Assembly (NCBI RefSeq): GCF_008704935.1
Contig: NZ_CP023692.1
Location: 868,001-932,000 of the forward strand
Direction of reading: 5' to 3'
Length of the DNA stretch: 64,000 nucleotides
Source: Streptomyces vinaceus
GTDB lineage: Bacteria; Actinomycetota; Actinomycetes; Streptomycetales; Streptomycetaceae
Shown here: positions 59,749 through 64,000 of the stretch, piece after piece
How the letters are laid out: each line of letters opens with the position of its first letter
Position numbering within the stretch: position 1 is the stretch's first letter
The notes under the pieces: model-generated
Databases searched by the model: none
Told to the model about the DNA's origin: nothing
What the model saw: only the letters and a program-made list of their open reading frames with translations
Made by a program: the position numbers and the translations under genes

Positions 59749-60387
59749 ATGACGTCGACAGCGCCCGCCGCGCGCCGCTCCAAGATCACCCCGGAACGGG
59801 TGCAGGAGTTCTACGACGCCGTCCTGGACCAGCTGCGCGAGCACGGGTACGAGGCGCTGACCATGGAGGGCGTCGCCGCCCGGGCCTGCTGCGGGAAGTC
59901 CACGCTCTACCGGCAGTGGAAGACCAAGCCCCAGCTGGTCGCGGCGGCCCTGCGCGCGAACCGGCAGGGCACGCTGGCCGCGGTGGACACGGGCACGCTC
60001 GCCGGGGACCTGCGCGAGGCGGCCCGGATCGCGGCCGGCAGCTCGGGACGCGACACCCGGCTCACCCAGGCCCTCGGGCACGCCGTGCTCAGCGACGAGG
60101 AGTTGCAGGCGGCGCTGCGCGAGGCGCTGGTCGAGCCGGAACTGGCCGCGTTCGACGCGATGGTGGCCCGGGCCGTGGCCCGCGGCGAGATCGCGGCGGG
60201 CCATCCGGCCACGGAGTTCCTTCCGGCGCAGCTGATGGGTGTCATGCGCATCCGGCCGGTACTGGAGGGGCGGTACGCGGACGCCGACTACCTGGTCCGG
60301 TTCGTCGACGCGGCCCTGCTGCCCGCCCTGGGCCTGGCACCGGCCCCCGCGCCCGCACCGGACCGGGACCCCGACCGGACCCCCTGA
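59749..60387 (+). CDS. TetR-family transcriptional regulator
   Basis: 212 residues from the ATG at 59749 with GAGGAG 12 nt upstream. The N-terminal helix-turn-helix is clear (ALTMEGVAARACCGKSTLYR, with the usual Gly-Lys-Ser-Thr-Leu-Tyr recognition end). The C-terminal ligand domain is of the TetR_C_16-like type found in RND/DMT-linked regulators. It ends in Pro/Asp repeats. The operator array directly upstream is its likely target, giving autorepression and control of the PAP2-DMT operon. Confidence 0.9.
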   Translation: MTSTAPAARRSKITPERVQEFYDAVLDQLREHGYEALTMEGVAARACCGKSTLYRQWKTKPQLVAAALRANRQGTLAAVDTGTLAGDLREAARIAAGSSGRDTRLTQALGHAVLSDEELQAALREALVEPELAAFDAMVARAVARGEIAAGHPATEFLPAQLMGVMRIRPVLEGRYADADYLVRFVDAALLPALGLAPAPAPAPDRDPDRTP

Positions 60388-60471
60388 ACCGGTGGGCCGC
60401 CGTCACCGATGACCGACTGGCGACCCGCCCGCGCTGCCTCGTGGGGACGGCGGCAGCGCGCCACCCGGACA

Positions 60472-60509
60472 GGGCGGTGGTCACTCACTCGAGGGAGTGA
60501 CCACCGCCC
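60472..60509. terminator. Bidirectional terminator between TetR and TerD genes
   Basis: Perfect 15-bp inverted repeat GGGCGGTGGTCACTC (60472-60486) with 60495-60509, 8-nt loop containing CTCGAG, between convergent genes. Confidence 0.85.
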
Positions 60510-60545
60510 GGTCTGTGCGGCTCCATAAAACCCAGGGCCACGCGT

Positions 60546-61100
60546 TCAGGATCGCGGCGCGCCCATCGCCCGGGCGAACTCCTCCGGATCGGCGTCGAAG
60601 CCGCGTACGGCGGCGTCCAGCGACCAGGCCCCCGCACCGTCCCGCGTGAACTCCGCGATCGTGGCCGCCGTGGCGGCCGGGACCGCCGCGAAGTCGGTCA
60701 CCGCGAGGTCGGTGTAACCCTCCCGGATCCGGACCCCCGTACCCCCTATGGCCGCGAAGGTCTTCGTACGGGCGCCCCGCTGTCCGGTGTCCTGGATGAC
60801 CACTCCCACCACGACCCGGCCCAACGCGGTTGCCATCCGGTCGAGTTCGAGGGTCATCACCTCGTCGAAGCCGAAGCCCTGACCGGTGTGGCTGTCGCGG
60901 TTCAAGGTGATGGTGCCGTCGGGGGAACGGCTGCCGAAGTGCACGAGGTAGACGGGCTCCCCGTGGGGGTCCGCGGCGCCGAACACCGCCGCGATGATGT
61001 CCAGGTCGTGGGCGGGCGTGCCGGCGGGGCTCGGATCCCACCGCAGTGCGATCTCCACCTTGGCCAGGCCCTTGCGTACTCCGGTCGTGGACGTGCTCAC
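60546..61100 (-). CDS. terD: TerD-family stress protein
   Basis: 184 residues, single TerD domain. VEIALRWDPSP and the calcium-binding DLDIIAAVFG segment, then GTITLNRDSHTGQGFGFDEV and the two-strand end VVVGVVIQDTGQ. TerD domains bind calcium and are linked to tellurite, oxidative and phage stress; Streptomyces has many copies. Same strand as, and 110 bp after, the vWA gene, so it may belong to the ankyrin-MoxR-vWA unit. Confidence 0.92.
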   Translation of the reverse strand: MSTSTTGVRKGLAKVEIALRWDPSPAGTPAHDLDIIAAVFGAADPHGEPVYLVHFGSRSPDGTITLNRDSHTGQGFGFDEVMTLELDRMATALGRVVVGVVIQDTGQRGARTKTFAAIGGTGVRIREGYTDLAVTDFAAVPAATAATIAEFTRDGAGAWSLDAAVRGFDADPEEFARAMGAPRS

Positions 61101-61210
61101 CGAACTCCCCCTCCGCTCAACGGGTGTTGCCCGGCCATGCTGTCATGCGCCGTTCCCTGCGGTCCGGACTACCATGCGTTTTCGGCCAGTTGAGCCGGAT
61201 ACGGGCCTCT

Positions 61211-62443
61211 TTAGGACTTCGGCGCCACGCGTACGGTCTCCACCCAGCCCGGCGGCTGCGGCGCCTCGGGCCCGATCAGCGCGGCGATCAGCCGGCAGGA
61301 GGGGACCTCGCCCGGCCACGGCGTGTACCCGTCGGTCAGGACGACGACGATGTTCGGCCGCTCCGCGGCCGCCAGCGCGGCGCGGATGCCGACGCGCATG
61401 TCCGTGCCGCCGCCCCCGGCCAGGGTCACCTGCTCCGCGCTGGTCACCCGGGACACCGCGTGGACGTCCGCGTCGCAGGCCAGTACGGCCACCCGGTTGC
61501 CCCGGACCCCCACTTCCCGCAGCACGCCGGTGACCTCGCCGAGCGCGGCGGCGAGGTCGTCCTCGCCCATCGACCCCGAGGTGTCGACGACGATCGCCAC
61601 GCGCGGCAGCGGCCGTCGCAGGCTGGGCAGCACCACCCGGCCGCCGAGGGCCGGAGTACGGCGCGACGGGCGGCGGTAGGTGTAGTCCAGGGCCCCGCCC
61701 GCCCACGCGGCGGCCTCCCGGACCGCCCCGGACAGCGCGCGGCGCCAGTCGACGGTGGGTTCCAGCAGCTCCTGCGCCCAGCGCTGCCAGCCGGCCGGGA
61801 GCCGGCCGCGGGTGCGCTGGTGGGAGCGCATGGCCTGGGCGGTCTGCCGGCGCAGCGCCTCCGCCTCGACCGGGCCGATCCGGGCGGGCCCGGCGCCCTC
61901 CCCCAGCTCCCACGGCATCGGTGTGCCGTGGGCACCCGAGCCGCAGTCCGGGGCGTGCGGCGGGGTGGCCGGGATCGCGGGCAGGTACGTCTCGAACATC
62001 CCGCCCGTGGTGAGGCCGAAGAGCCGGGGCTCCATCCGGCCCTCGGGCAGCGCGAGCCCGTCGGCGATCAGGTCGTCGTTGATCTCGCAGTCCTGGGCGG
62101 TATTGACGCGGACCCGGTCGCGCTGGTCGGCGGCCGGGAGCCGGTCGGCGCGGGCGTGGTGGTCGCGCAGCAGGTGGGCCACCTCGTGGATCCACACCCC
62201 GGCCAGTTCCGCGACGGGCGTCGCGTCGACGAAGGCGGGCGAGACGTAGCACCGCCAGTGCCGGTCCACGCCCATCGTGGGGACCCCGGCCGAGGGGACC
62301 ACGGTGAGCGCGTACAGCGCCGAGGCGAGGTACGGCCGGGTCTCGGCCGCCTTGTACCGGGCGGCCAGCAGCTTGGCCCGGTCCAGGCGCCCACTGTCCG
62401 CCGGCGGGCCGTCGGCGGACGCGTGGTCCGCGGGCAGCGCCAC
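61211..62443 (-). CDS. vWA protein with metallopeptidase-like N-terminal domain (DUF2201 type)
   Basis: 410 residues, GTG start 7 bp after the MoxR stop. The N-terminal half contains a zinc-type HEVAHLLRDHH motif. The C-terminal half is a von Willebrand A domain with MIDAS sequence VDTSGSMGEDD, the Thr loop GGGGTDMRVG and LTDGYTPWP. In this family the protein works with a MoxR-type AAA+ ATPase, probably loading metal or remodelling a client. The peptidase activity has not been shown. Confidence 0.87.
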   Translation of the reverse strand: MALPADHASADGPPADSGRLDRAKLLAARYKAAETRPYLASALYALTVVPSAGVPTMGVDRHWRCYVSPAFVDATPVAELAGVWIHEVAHLLRDHHARADRLPAADQRDRVRVNTAQDCEINDDLIADGLALPEGRMEPRLFGLTTGGMFETYLPAIPATPPHAPDCGSGAHGTPMPWELGEGAGPARIGPVEAEALRRQTAQAMRSHQRTRGRLPAGWQRWAQELLEPTVDWRRALSGAVREAAAWAGGALDYTYRRPSRRTPALGGRVVLPSLRRPLPRVAIVVDTSGSMGEDDLAAALGEVTGVLREVGVRGNRVAVLACDADVHAVSRVTSAEQVTLAGGGGTDMRVGIRAALAAAERPNIVVVLTDGYTPWPGEVPSCRLIAALIGPEAPQPPGWVETVRVAPKS

Positions 62444-62450
62444 GGGCCCG

Positions 62451-63665
62451 TCAGCCGCCGCCCGGCAGGGCGCCGGAGAGCTGGAGCAGTTCGACGAACG
62501 CGTCGATCCCGGCGGGCACCGGCCAGTCCAGGTCGCGCATGGCGGCCAGGTCGGTGGCAGCCCTCGCGGCCACGTCCGGCACGCCCGCGTCGACCGCCTT
62601 GGCCAGGACCGCCCAGCCCGCCTCCCAGCGGGGCCGGGTGAGCTCGCCCTGGACGGCTGCGACCACCGCGATGAGGAAGGCCAGCTGCCGGTCGCCGCGT
62701 TCGGGCAGCGCGAAGGCGTCCGGATCGGCGAGCACCCGGTCCGGGTCGGGCAGGTCGAGGTGTTCCACGTACGAGAGCAGCTCGATCCCGGCGGCGTCCC
62801 CGACGGCCCCGGTGAGGGCCGCGGCCAGGGCCTCCCGGCCGGCGCCGCAGGCGTACCCGGTGGCCAGCAGCCGCAGCGCCATCTCCCAGGTGCGCGGGGA
62901 GGGCCAGGCGCGGCCGCGCCCCTCGGCCTCGTTCGGCATGTGGTGGACCAGGCCCGGCCGGGCGGTCAGGAAGCCGGAGATCACACCGCGGGCCCGGGCG
63001 ACGGCCCCGGAGGCGCGGGCCGGGTCCACGGCCGGGATGGCCACCTCGGGCCAGGTGCCGGCCAGGCCGCGGGCCACGGTGCGGGGGCTGTGGGTCCAGT
63101 CGAGGTGGACGAAGCGGTTGGCCAGCGGCGGGCTGAGGTGCCAGCCGTCGGCCGCGCTGGAGGGCGGATTGGCCGCGGCGACGATGCGTACGGACTCGGG
63201 GAGGACGAGGCTGCCGATCCGGCGCTCCAGGACCACGCGCAGCAGGGCCGCCTGCACGGCGGGCGGGGCGGAGGACAGTTCGTCGAAGAACAGCAGTCCG
63301 TGGCCGGTGCGGGCGAGGCGGACCGCCCAGTCGGGCGGGGCCATCGGCACGCCGGTGGTGGCGGGGTCGTCGCCGACGATGGGCAGCCCGGCGAAGTCGG
63401 AGGGCTCGTGGACGCTGGCGATGACGGTCTCCAGCTCGACGCCGAGGGCGGTGGCGAGCTGCTGCATGCCGGCGGATTTGCCGATGCCCGGCTCGCCCCA
63501 CAGCAGCACGGGCTGATTGGCCGTCACAGCCAGCGCCAGAGCTTCGAGTTGGGGGTTGGTCGCGGGTTCGGTGCGGGTGGCGCGGAGCCGGGCGCCCAGG
63601 GCGTCGGCGGCCGCGAGGGCCCGCGAGGGCTGTGGCCGCGCCCCGCGCTGCGGCTGGGTGCTCAT
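62451..63665 (-). CDS. MoxR-family AAA+ ATPase
   Basis: 404 residues. Walker A WGEPGIGKSAGM, Walker B LLFFDELSSAPPAVQAALL, sensor 1 AANPPSSAADGWHLSPPLANRF and a C-terminal lid domain. The long C-terminal extension (after about 250) with WPSPRTWEMALRLLATGY is of the type paired with DUF2201 vWA proteins. ATG overlaps the stop of the ankyrin gene (ATGA), and the vWA gene starts 7 bp after its stop. Confidence 0.9.
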   Translation of the reverse strand: MSTQPQRGARPQPSRALAAADALGARLRATRTEPATNPQLEALALAVTANQPVLLWGEPGIGKSAGMQQLATALGVELETVIASVHEPSDFAGLPIVGDDPATTGVPMAPPDWAVRLARTGHGLLFFDELSSAPPAVQAALLRVVLERRIGSLVLPESVRIVAAANPPSSAADGWHLSPPLANRFVHLDWTHSPRTVARGLAGTWPEVAIPAVDPARASGAVARARGVISGFLTARPGLVHHMPNEAEGRGRAWPSPRTWEMALRLLATGYACGAGREALAAALTGAVGDAAGIELLSYVEHLDLPDPDRVLADPDAFALPERGDRQLAFLIAVVAAVQGELTRPRWEAGWAVLAKAVDAGVPDVAARAATDLAAMRDLDWPVPAGIDAFVELLQLSGALPGGG

Positions 63666-64000
63666 GCTTCCCCGTCCTCTTCTTCGGCCTCGCGCTCTTC
63701 CATGTGCTCGTCGAACCACTCGGACCCGATGCCGGGGAACTCCCCCTCCACCCGGTCCCGCAGGAAGGCGAGGTCGGTGCGCCGGTAACGGCGCACGACC
63801 TGGGCGAGCGACAGCTCCGCGTCGTCGACGACGTCGATCCGGCTGCCGGCCTCCAGGTACGCCCGGACCAGCTCGGCCGAGCCCCCGCACTGGACCGCGA
63901 CCTGGAGCGGGGTGAGCCCCGCCTTGCTCCGGGCCTCCAGGTCGAGGCCGGCACCCAGCAGCCGGGGCAGCAGTTCCTCGTGGTCGAGCAGGTGCAGTTC
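63662..64000 (-). CDS. Ankyrin-repeat protein (5' part beyond the window)
   Basis: Only the last 112 residues are inside. They show an ankyrin unit (LEARSKAGLTPLQVAVQ, then GGSAELVRAYLEAGSRIDVV) followed by a helical tail ending in an acidic run (EEREAEEEDGEA). The stop overlaps the MoxR start, so the ankyrin protein is translated from the same message and may act as substrate adaptor for the ATPase/vWA pair. That role is inference. Confidence 0.8.
   Translation of the reverse strand, partial: ELHLLDHEELLPRLLGAGLDLEARSKAGLTPLQVAVQCGGSAELVRAYLEAGSRIDVVDDAELSLAQVVRRYRRTDLAFLRDRVEGEFPGIGSEWFDEHMEEREAEEEDGEA

Overview
The window is about 64 kb of very GC-rich actinobacterial chromosome, almost certainly Streptomyces. 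The signs are a chaplin gene, two tyrosinase operons (melC and melD type), a DasR-type operator in a GH18 chitinase promoter, a mycothiol-dependent formaldehyde dehydrogenase, a TTA (bldA-type) codon in one gene, many GTG/TTG starts and ATGA/GTGA gene overlaps. I see no IS element, prophage, CRISPR array, rRNA or replication origin.

Layout. 1-2940: a cobalamin-riboswitch-led BtuFCD-type importer read leftward, its ATPase cut by the window edge. 2944-3330: tRNA-Trp, its terminator and an ankyrin gene remnant. 3411-8381: chitinase, aldo/keto reductase, and a KDG kinase/KDPG aldolase pair facing an IclR regulator across palindromic operators. 8440-12791: a sigma factor fused to a zinc-binding, membrane and extracellular CAP region, then a DEAD-like helicase. 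12812-15672: glutamate decarboxylase facing the melC tyrosinase operon. 15621-19420: CitAB-type two-component system facing a DctA carboxylate symporter. 19621-25422: subtilisin-type protease, FhuF-like protein, SRPBCC protein, SIS isomerase with a TTA codon, GNAT. 25394-30224: secreted phosphoesterase, MFS carrier and beta-propeller operon, facing a membrane-anchored esterase. 30202-34748: carboxylesterase, small secreted protein, chaplin, second tyrosinase operon, GNAT, and a TRIC/UPF0126 remnant.

34754-42777 is rich in acyl-CoA genes: a pair of acyl-CoA dehydrogenases with a quinone oxidoreductase, a 2,4-dienoyl-CoA-reductase-type SDR and a crotonase carrying dienoyl-CoA-isomerase-type residues, with palindromic operators at two of the promoters. 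42830-48615: prolyl-aminopeptidase-like hydrolase, mycothiol-dependent formaldehyde dehydrogenase, LysR with a DapA-family lyase, and a LysM/lytic transglycosylase with a long leader. 48657-56761 reads leftward: NarL-type two-component system with an ABC-2 exporter, phytoene/squalene-synthase-like protein, Ser/Thr kinase, PNGase A-like protein. 56843-60387: RraA-like protein, GlsB-type membrane protein, and a DMT carrier plus PAP2 phosphatase facing a TetR regulator across an array of 12-bp palindromes repeated every 16 bp. 60546-64000: TerD, a vWA/metallopeptidase-like protein, a MoxR ATPase and an ankyrin protein, packed as one leftward gene run.

The observations I would follow first are the 16-bp-periodic operator array (59622-59714), the sigma-CAP fusion with its 17-bp palindrome (8440-10226), and the ankyrin-MoxR-vWA-TerD module (60546-64000). 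Functions come from motif recognition by eye; no database search or folding program was run.
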